The position numbers and the translations under genes were made by a program. A stretch of DNA of 64,000 nt from Anisodus tanguticus (lineage: Eukaryota > Streptophyta > Magnoliopsida > Solanales > Solanaceae): positions 16,046,001 to 16,110,000 of the forward strand of contig CM067541.1 of assembly GCA_034509755.1 (NCBI GenBank), in the 5' to 3' direction. The notes beneath the pieces are model-generated. The model was not told the origin of the DNA. It did no database searches and worked only from the letters and a program-made list of their open reading frames with translations. This document shows, piece by piece, positions 10,871-22,404 of this stretch (its first letter is position 1; each line of letters begins with the position of its first letter).

Positions 10871-11713
10871 GAGAGTTTGACCATGGTTAGTGCAAATGAG
10901 ATGGGGGAGAGGTTGATGGCCAAGGGGGATTGGGAGAGTAGTGGGGATGCGATCGGAATGTGGGGCAAGACGACCAGTTGCATTCGGGAGGTTGCTAGAG
11001 AAGTGCAAGGGTTCTCGCGGGGTAGCCGTGGTGGGTATCGAGGGGACGATAGTGGGTAAAGTTCAAGAGAATGTGGAAGCGAAACAAGCAGTGTATGCAA
11101 AATTGGTAGAAAGCAAGGATGAGGTGGAGAAGTTGATGAATAGGGAATTATATAAGATGGCGCAGAAAGATGCAAAACTAGCGGTTACGCAGCGAAAACA
11201 GTGTCTTTTGAATGTCTATATGTGGAATTAGAGGGGAAAACGGGGATAAGAAGCTGTACAAACTAGACAAGGCGAGGGAGAGGAGGGCCTGTGACTTGGA
11301 TCACATGAGGTGCATCAAGGATGAGGACGGCAAAGTGATGGTGGAAGACGCACATATTTGGCGGAGGTGGCAGTCTTACTTCCATAAACTCTTGAAAGAA
11401 AAGGAAGATAGAGACATTGTGCTGGGAGATCTGGAGCACTCTGGTAGGTACCAGGATTTTGGGTATTGTTAAAATATTAAGGTTAAGGAGGTTCAGGGTG
11501 CTGTGCGCAGGATGCGCAGGGGATGAGCGACCGAGCCAGATGAGATCCCAGTTGAATTTTGGAAAAGCGCAGGCATGGCAGGTTTGGAGTGGCTTACGGA
11601 GTTGTTTAACGTCATTTTTTAAGATGGCAAGGATGCCCGAAGAATGAAGGTGGAGTACAATGATTCCTTTGTACAAGAACAAATGTGATATCCAGAGTTG
11701 CAACAACTATAGG
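10871..11713 (+). pseudogene. LINE linker and start of RT (degenerate)
   Basis: Three overlapping frames carry the lysine/arginine-rich linker between endonuclease and RT. At its right end (11660-11713) it encodes LYKNKCDIQSCNNYR, the conserved NYRGI start of the RT domain. The hAT-type element cuts it at 11713/11714 inside that motif. Confidence 0.7.
11706..11713. repeat. Left 8-bp target duplication of a hAT-type element
   Basis: ACTATAGG, repeated identically at 12670-12677. Excising the element plus one copy restores the LINE RT motif NYRGI. Confidence 0.9.
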
Positions 11714-12669
11714 TAGGGATGGCAACGGATCGGATCCGGACCGGATCCTACAAGATCCAGATCCAGATCCATTTTTCATACCTAGATCCAGATCCAGATC
11801 CATTTTTCATACCTAGATCCAGATCCAGATCCAGATCCATCGGGTCCATAAAAATCAGATCCAAATCCGGATCCATCGGATCCACCGGGTCCACGAATCG
11901 GATCTGGATCTACATGTAAAAATTTTGGCTTGAATAATATTCCCATATGTTGAAACTTTTATGAAAAAATGAAACACAATCTAATTGAAAAAAATGATTG
12001 AATTCATTCAATCAACCTACACAAACATGACACCATTCTTCCAAAATACCGAACAAAGTTTTAGCATCACAAGAAAATAAAGACGATTGACTTCATTAGT
12101 GATCCTTGAACAGTTGCAACTTTGAGCTAATTTTTGGAGGCTTTAGTGATGCTCCACTTGTAGTTCTACTGATTGACTTCATTAAACAACATAAAACAAT
12201 GTCAGTCATATATCAAAAGTCTCAGTTGTTTTTTTGTTGATCAAACAAATGAGAGAAAGATACTTAAAGCTTACAGCTAGCAGATTCAAGAAAGAAAAAT
12301 TTAAAGAAGAGTTATATTTTTTTCTTTTTATAGAAATGAAAATATGGAAAACTGCAGAGAGCATATAGGTAAAAGAAATGAAACTTCAAAGACAAATTAC
12401 ATAGTTGTATGACTTGTGCCTTATCCTGGTTCAACCATTTACCCAATACATAAATTATGAAAAAAAATTAAGAAAATACTTATAAAATTACATTCTAGGT
12501 TATGGATATATTTAATAAAAAATGGATCCACGGATCGGATCTGGACCGGATACGAATCTCAAATACAAGATCCGGATCCGCCGGGTCCAAATTTTGAAGA
12601 TCCATATCCTATAAAACGGATATGGATCCACCGGATCCGGACCGAGTCCAAGATCCATTGCCATCTCTA
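11714..12669. mobile_element. Non-autonomous hAT-type DNA transposon (956 bp)
   Basis: The ends are TAGGGATGGCAACGGATC and, reversed, TAGAGATGGCAATGGATC, giving an imperfect terminal inverted repeat of about 18 bp. The target duplication is an exact 8 bp, the hAT hallmark. Both subterminal regions (11730-11915 and 12525-12655) are dense in GGATCC, GATCCA and GATCCG hexamers, on both strands. The centre is AT-rich with no transposase frame. Mobility would require a hAT transposase from elsewhere. Confidence 0.9.
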
Positions 12670-12677
12670 ACTATAGG

Positions 12678-13420
12678 GGTATCAAGTTGTTAAGCCACAC
12701 TATGAAAGTTTGGAAAAGAGTCGTGGAGGTAAGGGTGAGAAGAGGAGTGTCTATCTCCGAGAACCAGTTTGGATTCATGCTGGGGCGGTCAACTACAAAA
12801 GTCATCCATCTTATTAGGAGGTTGGTGGAGCAGTATAAGAGAGGAAGAGAGACTTACATATGGTTTTCATCGACCTCGAGAAGGCATACGACAAATTCCC
12901 TAGGGAGGTTCAATGGAGATGTTTTGAGGTTAGAGGTGTACATGTGGCATACACTAGGGTAATCAAAGATATGTATGATGGAGCCAAGACCAGGGTACAG
13001 ACAGTAGGAGGAGACTTGGAGCAATTTCCAGTGATGATGGGGCTGCACCATGGATCATCTCTTAGCCCATTCCTATTTGCCTTGGTGATGGATGGACTGA
13101 CGCGACAAATCCAAGGGGAGGTGCCATGGTGTATGTTATTCATAGACGACATAGTCCTGATTGATGAGACCCGCAACGGAGTGAACGCTAAGCTGGAGGT
13201 TTAGAGACAGACTTTGGAGTTTAAAAAGTTCAAGCTGAGTAGGACCAAGACAAAATACTTTGAGTGCAAGTTCAGTGATGGGAGCGACCTTGAGACAGGC
13301 GTGGAGGTGAGGCTTGGTACCCAGGTCATTCCAAAGAAAGGGAGCTTCAAGTACCTCGAGTCTATTATCCAAGGGAATGGAGAAATTGATGATGATGTCA
13401 CACATCGTATTGGGTCATGA
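12678..13420 (+). pseudogene. LINE reverse transcriptase (degenerate)
   Basis: Following the hAT insertion the RT continues. GVSISENQFGFMLGRST covers block 1-2 (12745-12795). FIDLEKAYDKFPRE covers block 3 (12865-12905) after a frameshift near 12850. The active site is FIDDIVLIDET at 13138-13170, where RTE elements usually have FADD or YADD. Block 5-7 residues with LGTQVIPK and FKYLES follow at 13310-13360. A stop at 13202 and the frameshift make it non-functional. Confidence 0.85.
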
Positions 13421-13910
13421 TAGATGAAATGAAGGCTCGCATTTGGAGTATTGTGCGATAAAATGTGCCATCAAAACTTAAAGGCAAGTTCTATAAGGTG
13501 GTGGTTAGACCGACCATGTTGTATGGGGTGGAGTGTTGGCCAGTCAAGACTTCGCTCACCCAAAAGATGAAAGTTGCGGAGATGAGGATGCTAAGATGAA
13601 TGTGTGGGCATACAATGAGGGATAGAATTAGAAATGATGATATCAGGGACACAGTGAGAGTGGCCTCGGTGGAGGATAATATGCGAGAAGCTAGGTTGAG
13701 ATGGTTCGGACACTGCAGAGGAGAGACATAAATGCCCCAGTACGGAGGTGTGAAAGGTTGGTTATGGACGGGTACAGAAGGGGTAGAGGTAGACCAATGA
13801 AGTATTGGGGAGAGGTGATTAGACGGATATGGCGCACGTGCAACGACATGACCTTAGATAGTGGATTATGGAGGACACGTATTAGGGTAGAATGATAGTA
13901 GGTAGTCCAT
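13421..13910 (+). pseudogene. LINE C-terminal region (degenerate)
   Basis: Frames here give the thumb and C-terminal segment: LYGVECWP near 13520, MLRxMCGHT near 13590, and RRGRGRPMKYWGEVIRR at 13770-13830, the conserved RGRPxxxW motif of RTE LINEs. The last frame stops at 13893-13895. Several stops interrupt it. Confidence 0.78.
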
Positions 13911-14139
13911 CGTAGTTCTACCTACGCTTACAAACTGGTAGTTGTAGTATTATTATTGTAGGCTCGCTTAGCCTATCATATTGCCTTATAGTCCATTGTC
14001 GTTTGATTTATGCTGCTATGTGTATTTTATTTGCCTTATTTACTTGCATTAGCTATTGCTTCCTTTTGCTTCTTTCTGTTTCATAATGCGTTGTCATGAC
14101 TTACGCATTTTGTGTGTCTTTGATTGTGCTTGTGCTTTG

Positions 14140-14257
14140 TCTTGAGCCGAGGGTCTCTCGAAAACAACCGCGCTATCTACCAAGGTAGAGGTAAGGTCTG
14201 TGTACACCCTACCCTCCCCAGACCCATATTATGAGATTTCACTGGGTATGTTATTGT
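14140..14257 (+). other. LINE 3' terminal recognition region
   Basis: This contains the CCGAGGGTCT..CGAAAACA block and the AAGGTAGAGGTAAGGTCTG block, then TACACCCTACCCTCCCCAGA and TGGGTATGTTATTG. It is the presumed RT-recognition end of RTE LINEs in Solanaceae and is shared by SINEs that use the same machinery. Here the terminal TTG-type repeat is short and partly changed. Confidence 0.75.
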
Positions 14258-14272
14258 AAGTATACATACTAA

Positions 14273-14950
14273 ATTAATTTTCTCAAGCTCGCCCTACAAT
14301 TCTTATAATTCAAGAAAAATACGTGGGTTTTAAAATGTAATCACATGAATACCCACTTTATAATAAAGAATAGTAGAATACTCGTTAATCATTAATAGCT
14401 AGCACACAGTATCAGAATTAAACCAATACTAAAACGATATTTTTGTCTCGAAGGGGTTAACAAATAATTAACAAATTAAGGTCATGACTCTGATCTGCAT
14501 CTTTTTATTGGAGAATTTGCTAACCAGTCATAACGGCTCACGTCAAACAATTCTTCATATATTTAAACACCAAAGCATTAGGTTTACTAAAATATGTTAT
14601 CAAACATTCTCACGTGAACCTACTAAATATCATTATTGGGGACATTGACCTCATCAAAAATATTAGTTTCATAGTTTAATGAGTAATATCCTACCCCAAT
14701 TTGACACATAAATCCTCAACGTTATGAGAAAATGATTTGACTCTTATATAATGACAGCTAAAAGATTTTTAGTGTAACATAGTTAGATTACAGTCAAAAC
14801 ATCTATCATTTGTTTAGATATTTTTTATCTATTATAGTGAAATATTGTTATAGAGAAAATTTAATATATATAACATAATATAAAAAATTGATTCCAAAGA
14901 AGACTTGAAATATAATGTTGTATGTATGATGACTATTATAACAACGTCTG
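14273..14950. other. AT-rich spacer
   Basis: No ORF above background and no recognisable element. Confidence 0.4.
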
Positions 14951-14958
14951 ATTGTATC

Positions 14959-15792
14959 TAGGGGTGGGCGTATATCGGTTCAGTTCGGTTTTGTATCTGA
15001 AAAATATTAAACGAATAAAAATCATTAAAAAAAAAAAAGAATACAACTTTTTTTTTTAAAAACCCGATATGTTCGGTTTATATCGCCGAACATATCGGAT
15101 TATATCGATTTTTTCTAGTGTGCCGGGTCGGGTCGGGTTGAGAAATTTTTAAATTTTTTATAAAAATTTGAATTTCCAAAACTGAAATTGACATTCACAC
15201 CTACATTACCATGAAATTTCGACGTTGAAATCTATTGTGTATCGTGAGATGTTTACTAAAGAAAAAAAAAATTAGAAACCGATTTGGGGGAAAACACAAA
15301 TTGATTGGAAAAACGGACGTTTTCGTAAAAATTGGCTGCGCGGGCAGTCCCCGTCTCGAAAAAATACCCAAAATAAAAAAAGAATCGGGTAAAATGGACA
15401 TCCGAGCGCAAAGTTATGTCCATTTAAAGTTTACCAATTTACAACTACTTTCTCTCCCTACATTTTATGTCAATGCTTCCGTGATATGTTAATCAAGTTC
15501 ATGCCGCATTCGACTTCCATAAAAGCTTCATAGATTGACTTCAATGGCTATGATTCAAGAGATAGTAGTAGCCTAAAATAAAAAATAAGAATAATTATTT
15601 ATTTAATTCTGTTTTTTCGGTTCGGTTCGGTTCGGTTCGTATCCAAAATTTAAAAATCGAACCGAATCACTAAATCCTGATTCGGTTCGGTTTTTCAAAA
15701 ATTTGTTTTTTTTTTAAAAAAATGAGAAAAAATTGAACCGAATTTCGGTTCGGTTCGATTTTTTCGGTTTTCCAGGTTTTTTGCCCACCCAA
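14959..15792. mobile_element. hAT-like MITE with CGGTTC arrays
   Basis: It starts TAGGGGTGGGC and ends with GCCCACCCAA, an imperfect inverted repeat. The interior near both ends carries CGGTT/CGGTTC runs and their complements (14975-15120, 15610-15780), so it can fold extensively. Candidate 8-bp flanks ATTGTATC (14951-14958) and CTAATATC (15793-15800) agree at 5 of 8. Boundaries are therefore less sure than for the neighbouring element. Confidence 0.6.
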
Positions 15793-15866
15793 CTAATATC
15801 ATTTTTATCAAGTTATCAATTAGAAATTGAAACATGGTTGTGAGAAAACAATACAAGTGTTGTGCT

Positions 15867-16797
15867 TAGGGCTGTACATGAACTGTTGGTTCGTATTTTC
15901 AATTACCAAACCAATCGTGTCGGATTTTTAAATCTATAAACCAAATCAAATCAAGAAAAGTCGGGTTTTTTTAACTTCGTTTTTTTTTGGAATTTTCAAT
16001 TTTCTCGGGTTTTGGGGTTTCCCCCCGATAAAGTCTTCATACAAAATATATAACGTGTGCTTCATATATTTCTTTAGTCCTAGTAAGATATAACTATCTA
16101 ATTATTAGGTGTTCTTAAGAAAATGACACAAAATGTGAGATGAATGATGACATTGTACTAAAATATTCAACAAAAAAAATATTGAAATCGCTAAGCCATA
16201 ATGATAATGATCATAATCTAAAAGTACTAAAAAAAGTATGACTAATTATTAAATTACATGGTTATTATATTTTAAAAAAACTAAATTAAGTTATGTTTTT
16301 TTCATTGTCTAAACCAATGCATAACTAATACTATGTAGTAATAGATATCCAATGTTATTGTTATTCCTAGTGTTAGAATTGAATTTATTTTGTTAGCATC
16401 AGTATTGATTTGACTTTATTTAAGTTACTAGCATCAATGAGCTATAAAACTTATTGGACTATTAAAAATTCTAAGTTCAAGCTTGAAATAATATGTTAAA
16501 AAGACAAAAACTGTAAAAAAAACTTAAGAAATGTTTATAAATTACATTATAAATAAATATTTCTATGTATAAAATATTTTAAAAATTGTATACATGTAAT
16601 TTCGGGTTGGTTTGGTTTGGTTTGGTTTGACTTTTTTTGGTTAAAATCAAACCAAACCAAACCAAACCAATTATGGTCAGTTTTTTTTCCCAATACCAAA
16701 CTAAGTCAAGTCAAAACAAACCACTAATTGGATTTTTCTTGATTTGACTCGAATTTTCAATTTGATGCGGTTTATCGGTTTGCTTTGTACATTCCTA
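15867..16797. mobile_element. Non-autonomous hAT-type element (931 bp)
   Basis: The ends are TAGGGCTGTACA and, reversed, TAGGAATGTACA. Exact 8-bp target duplications GTTGTGCT lie at 15859-15866 and 16798-16805. The right subterminal part contains (GGTTT)n facing (AAACC)n across a short spacer (16605-16672), a strong hairpin. No transposase frame is present. Confidence 0.9.
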
Positions 16798-16805
16798 GTT
16801 GTGCT

Positions 16806-18976
16806 TCTAGGCGAAACTATCTGAATGCCACATATTTATCATAGAAATTAATCTTACAAGTGACATGATTGTGTAATTTTTACACCATTAGTTGCATAAC
16901 ATTTTTTACTTAAGTTTTGTGGGAAGTTTGTTGAATCGTGATAATGAAGTTTTAAGTCTTTAACAAGATTGACTTCGGGTTCACGAAATTAGATTTTGCG
17001 TTGTTCTATTATATTACTTTATATTGTCATTTAGACCAATTATAGGATATTGTTTCACTGAAAGTACTCATTATATTATTTTAGAAATGATTAATTACGT
17101 ATAGTACTAGTGTTGTATATAATATACTAATTACAATTTACATCAACTATGTTAAGGGGATTTTTTTTAAGTTAAAACAAATCGGGTTGATCGTAAAATT
17201 AAACTAGATGATTTTTGACCTGTGCATGACGCACTACTAACTTTTAAGTTACACAAAAAATATTCTACCTAACATTGATTTGTAAATGGAAGACTCGGTT
17301 TGATTCACAAAGAAAACCTATTAAAAATGAACTGGGTAACGCTTGTTTGTTGGTGAAAAGAATATCATTTGTTTTATGCTTAAGTTAAACTAATGATTCA
17401 TTGATCAAAGGGTCAGAATCTATCTATTTTAATGGGAGAAATTAACTTGTAATTTAATTAAGTAATAAAAAGTACAACAAATCAATTAATTTTAATAGTT
17501 AAAAGTCTCTGCTCAGCTAACTGAATGTGTTACATACGCATGAGTTAACATTTGTATAATTCTTGGATTATTTCTTTCTTTCTTTTTTTTCTTTTTCCCC
17601 GTTGGTTTATGCGTTTTGATTTTATAGTATTACAATCCTTTTGAAGTGTTTAATTAACCTTTTAAAAAAGGTTATTTCTTAACTCGTACAAAACCAGAAA
17701 CATTAAAGACTATGCAACTAAAAAGGAAATAAAGGAACTGGTCAACTATAATGACTGAAAATGTAAAGTCATTTGCGTAGTGATCATACATTTGTCTGAA
17801 CTTGGCCACATAAGATTGTCCAGGAAAGTAACAGTAGTAAGGTATCTTCCGAGTATATTTTAATTAACAGATAGTAGCAATTTTTGATAGTTTAAAGCTC
17901 AAAAGTTTGAGGCATATTCAATACGACTTGTATGTTCTGCTCTCATCTATGATACTGACTGTATGAATATTTGGAGCTCATAAAATAATAACCAGTACGC
18001 TCCAACGAGCTAATTACAATTGAACCAAACTGAAAAAAATGCGAGCTTAACTTGGCCCTGGTCTACATGTTTAAAGAGGAGTTCAGTGCATTAAGCTCTC
18101 GTTATGCAGGTCTGAAGAAGGTGAGAAAATCACTTTGGGGAGGAACTACAATGTATTCATGGCAAAAAATCAAACCCAGAGAAAAGACAAGTTAATAAAC
18201 ATTGACTCGATCTTAGAAGCATCTCTCTCAAAGAACTCCAACCCAAAGAAACATGAATGAAAATGTCAAGTCATTTACATCCGTGGGCGCTTAGCTTCAA
18301 AATCAGCTCTAGCTGCACAGACTTGAATAAGAGTTATTTATTTTAACTTACAATGCCTTGACACTTTTTGCAGTTATTAAGTATCATCAAGATATAGGGT
18401 TTTCTCCCTGATTGTAAGACCAAACGTGATTTATGTTTGAACGAAATTCCCACCATATTGACTGTCACCAACTAGGGTTATGCTGAAATATCAGTGATGC
18501 TAAAAGAATTTAGGCCAGGAAGCCCAAGATCATGTGCCTGCAGTGAAATGAGATTCTGCATTTCCTGCCTCTAAGTAGTTGTGTATATCAGTCCATAGCA
18601 TCAGATATTTGACAACTCTTTGAATGCCGGGTCCTGCATGATGATGTTTCTTTCACTCAATATTCAGATTATCAGGTTCTCCACAATCATCCCCTGCCAT
18701 AGCCTCTGCAGGATATTGGCCATTGAAGGTTATGAAATTTTGCATTCCAAAGTTTAGCTACACTTGTAATCCGAGGGGACACTTGAGCCTTAGTGATGCT
18801 CCGATCAAGAAGTTTGAGGTTGATCCTCGCACTTTCCCCTAATTGCAAAATTGATAGCAACCCAGAGATGCTCATCTATTCAGCACGAATAAAAAGGCTT
18901 GGTGCTACTCATAAGATACTGAATTGTACACGGGGATGCCACGAGCATAATTATTTGTTAAGTCGACAGGGCACTG
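16806..18976. other. Intergenic region, part likely PPR gene 3' flank
   Basis: AT-rich with no supported ORF. The portion from about 18100 to 18976, immediately downstream of the minus-strand PPR stop codon, is more balanced in composition and may be 3' UTR. Nothing else is recognised. Confidence 0.4.
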
Positions 18977-20984
18977 CTATTTACATGATCCTGGAGGCTT
19001 TTGCATTAGAGATGTTTCAGAACAAACCACACCTAAATCTTTTAATTCCTCATAACACTTAGAAGTTGAGCTGAGATCAATCATATCTTGGTAGCCCTTG
19101 AGCAAGACCTTGTACATGCAAGGATTAGGCATAAAACCAGTCTTTAACATATCTGCCTTTAGCATCATGACACGAGTTATGTGCCTGCCCTCAAAATGAC
19201 GTTGTATCATCATGGCATAAGTGGGTAAATCTGGATACAGACCGTTGCGTCGTAGATCCACGAAAAACTTATTGGCTTTGAAATACTGCCCATCTTTGCA
19301 TAAACCATGGATTAAGGCAGAATAAGTAACATAGTTAGGGAAAGAAAGAACACCATTACTGCAGTCTACATTGACTCCTGTAGATCCAGAACTGCTTATT
19401 TTCAAGAAAAAATTGATTGCATCACTAACCATCCCGTTCTTGAGAAATCCATCAACCAAACAAGTAAAAGTCAAAGCGTTAGGAGCAACTCCAACCTCCA
19501 TCATCTCCTTATGTAGCCTTAGAGCAGCTTTCGTATCTCCTTTTTTAAATTGACCATCAATCAAAGCTGTATAAGCAACCACATCTGGCTTCAAACCTTT
19601 AATAACCATTTCAGTATAGACACCCATAGCAGCTTCTACATTCCCTACCTTGCCAAAACCATCTATCAATATAGAGAAGGTTACTACATCGGGCTGGACA
19701 CCCTTCTCTATCATCTCAGAACACAATGCCAAAGCCTTCTCCATATTTCTATCCTTACAATACCCATCAATCAACTGATTATAAACCACAGAGTTCACGA
19801 TCACCCCTGTTTTGTCCATTTTCAGCAAAAGCCTCTCTGCTTCGTCCACTTCCCCAAGATTACAATGACCCTTTATCAGTGTACCATAAGTCACAACATC
19901 CGGAGAAATACCATGCTTTTCCATCTCAGAATACATCTCTAGTGCGCTCGAGATATCATCGAATTACAACATCCATCAATCAGACAATTATAGACAAATA
20001 AATTGGGACCTACACCAAACTTTACCATACATGCAAATAAATTCCTTGCTGCTATCACTTCACCCACTTTGCAAAGCATGTCGATCAAGATACCAAAAGT
20101 AACAACATTCGGAAGAATTCCATGATTCAGCATTTCTTGATATAGTCGAAAACCTCTTCCCACATTGGCCATCTTGCTATACCCATCCATTAGAGTATTA
20201 TAAGTGTAAAGATTAGGCATAACACCAATCTCCCACATTGTCTTGAATATCCTTTCAGCTTCCTGTATCTTATTCTCATCGCAAAACCCGCGTATCAAAG
20301 TGGTGTAAATCACAACATTTGGTTGAATCCCTTTCTCAACCATCTCATCATATAGCATTTTGGCTTTAAAAATCTCACCTTTCAGACAACATGCATCAAC
20401 CAATACTCCATATGTCACTACACTAGGACATAACCCAAATGAAAGCATATTACTATAAATACCCCACATCAATTCAAACTTACCCCTTTTCACAAACCCA
20501 TCTAAAAGAGCATTACAAGCATGTAAAGATGGTAACTTTCCCATCTTTTGGTACACCCAATAAGCATCATCAACAAAACCCATTTCAGATAAGGCAATAA
20601 TCAACACCCCAAACACATTTGAGTTACACCCAGAATCTATTTTACTAAGAGCGTTGAAAATTAAAGAACAAACCTTTCTGGGTTGTTGTTTTTTCTGAGA
20701 TTTTCAGTGAGGCATTTTATCAAACACCTGGCGTCAAGATACAATCTTGATCTGATTAAATAATGAATGATGGCTGAGTGTAGTGTAAGATCCTTTGTTG
20801 TTATGGTTGCTGAATTGAATAGATGCATGGCTTGGGTACGGGTCTTGGCATTGAGAATTGCGGTGGTTAAGTTTGATGAGGAAGGGGAAGTTGAAAATGG
20901 GAAGGCTAAAATAGTTCTTGAAATGACTGGGGACTTTATTATGCGGAAAATGGTGTTGAAATTTTGAGAAGAATACTTCGACAT
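18977..20984 (-). CDS. P-class pentatricopeptide repeat protein, frame broken twice by 1-bp deletions
   Basis: An intronless gene of about 655 codons. Residues 1-35 are basic and serine-rich (start MSKYSSQNF), suiting a mitochondrial or plastid transit peptide. After about residue 100 the protein is tandem 35-residue PPR motifs, such as VVTYGTLIKGHCNLGEVDEA and VVYNQLIDGYCKDRNMEKA, with no E, E+ or DYW tail. P-class PPR proteins bind organelle RNA for processing or stability. Two lesions interrupt the frame: one in an A6 run (plus-strand T6 at 20689-20694) and one at 19960-19965, where a CAG on the plus strand seems to have become CG. Repeat phase is kept on both sides of each lesion. I judge it a real gene, either a very recent pseudogene or intact with consensus errors. 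Length and architecture resemble Arabidopsis At5g61400, but I could not test this. Confidence 0.85.
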
Positions 20985-21219
20985 TGCTGATCAGGATGGT
21001 GATTTTATCAGGTGCTTCCATATCTACATCTCCATTAGCTTGTTCTGCTGTAGTTGTTATGTCCGTTTAGTATTGACTTGAAAGTTGAATCACGTCTTAT
21101 TTAAACTTAACGAAATGCCACTTTAAGTCTTCCTTTGACCCGAGGTTTTGAATTAGCCCTTCTCCACGTGGAAAATAAGTATGTATCTATTTGGGCCGAG
21201 GCAGACAAAAAGAAAATCA

Positions 21220-21229
21220 ATTATTAAAA
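21220..21229. repeat. Left 10-bp target duplication of a MULE-like element
   Basis: ATTATTAAAA, repeated exactly at 22395-22404. Confidence 0.8.
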
Positions 21230-22394
21230 GGATAAGGCATTAGTATTCCTAAATTTTAGTCAAAGTTCCAACTACATATCTTACCTTTATCGAAAGTCCT
21301 ATAAAAGTGAAATAAATACAATTTTAACTATTGACGTGACACACATAACCAAATGAGTAGTTGATGATGTGTTACAACGCTCTATTCATATATTTTATCA
21401 TTAAAAATATTTTTTCTCTATTTTTCTTTATCATTAAAATATTCCCTTTTTCTTGACTTCATGAATGAAACTTTTTGTCTCCTTCCTCTCCATTTTAATG
21501 TCAACTTTAGATCCTCCCTCATCAAAACTAACAAACTCCATTCTTACACTACTGTTGTTTCTCTCTCTTTCTTTCACTACACTTATTTCTGGTAAGGCTA
21601 ATTGGTGCTAGTGAAGGCTTCTGAATTCGAAGAATTTTCTGTAGTAATAATGGAGAAGAAGAGGAGGCAAAGGAAGAAAATTTTGTTAGGGTTTAGGGTT
21701 CAAATGATTTATAAGACGGAGAAAAAGAGGAAAATAAAGTTAATCTGCAGAGGAGAGAAGTGGTCACCGGAACCCTAGGGTCCGGTGAAAACGCCAATGA
21801 AATTGAAATAATGACACTATAAGACATTGTCTGTTCGATTGTTTTTGAAATTCCGTCTTTTCTATGTGATTTTTTTCGATTGCTATTGTTGAACTTCCTT
21901 TAAATGTTTGATAGAAAACTGGGAATCAGCTTAGAATTCTAATCAAACTTTTGAATAAATCATAAGAACGTCGACTGAGAAGCCTCAACAAAATACCTGA
22001 CAGTTGACCAGCGATTTGAAAAATCGGCTGGAATTTCAGCAAGTAATACGCACCCTAACCCCCAAATCTACGTTCTCAATGAAGTAATTCAATAGTAATA
22101 ATAACATTTAAGATATCAAATTAAATTTATGTTAATTAATTTTGTGTACTAATTAAGTGCAAAGTGTCCAATTAAAATAGAACATGTGTACATATTAATC
22201 ATATTTCAATTTACTTTTTTTCTCTCACATATTTAAGAGAGCGTGCACACTCTCTATGTCACGTCTTAGTTAAGGTGATATTTATTCCACTTTTATAAAG
22301 TTTAGAGGGTAATAGAACCTCGACAAATGTAAGGTGTTAAGGTATGTGGCTGAAATTTCGACCAAAATTCATAGGGATACTAGTACCTTATCCC
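21230..22394. mobile_element. Non-autonomous Mutator-like (MULE) element, 1165 bp
   Basis: The two ends form a long imperfect inverted repeat of about 100 bp. The left reads GGATAAGGCATTAGTATTCC and the reversed right end GGGATAAGGTACTAGTATCC, and both continue through matching blocks (CAACTACATATCTTACC against CAGCCACATACCTTAAC, then TCGAAAGTCCTAT against TCGAGGTTCTATT). A 10-bp target duplication and long inverted repeats are MULE features. The interior has no transposase. The stretch 21590-21800 is purine-rich with gene-like composition and could be captured host sequence. Confidence 0.8.
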
Positions 22395-22404
22395 ATTATT
22401 AAAA

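Larger units (their letters stand above)
8553..14257 (+). mobile_element. RTE-clade LINE (SolRTE-like), with two nested insertions
   Basis: A non-LTR retrotransposon bounded by a perfect 15-bp target duplication. The 5' UTR (8553-10100) is CT-rich then C-rich, the AP-endonuclease region lies at about 10100-10870, a linker at 10870-11713, RT at 12678-13420, and a C-terminal region runs to about 13895. The 3' UTR ends TGGGTATGTTATTG. That end, with the block near 14147-14220 (gggtctctcgaaaaca, aaggtagaggtaaggtctg), is characteristic of Solanaceae RTE LINEs and of the SINEs that borrow their tail. Without the nested inverted LTR piece and the hAT element the body is about 3.85 kb. The single ORF is broken by stops and frameshifts, so this copy is inactive. 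Confidence 0.88.

Noticed and set aside
19371..20001. Plus-strand ORFs across the PPR gene
   Set aside because: Antisense shadows of the PPR repeats.
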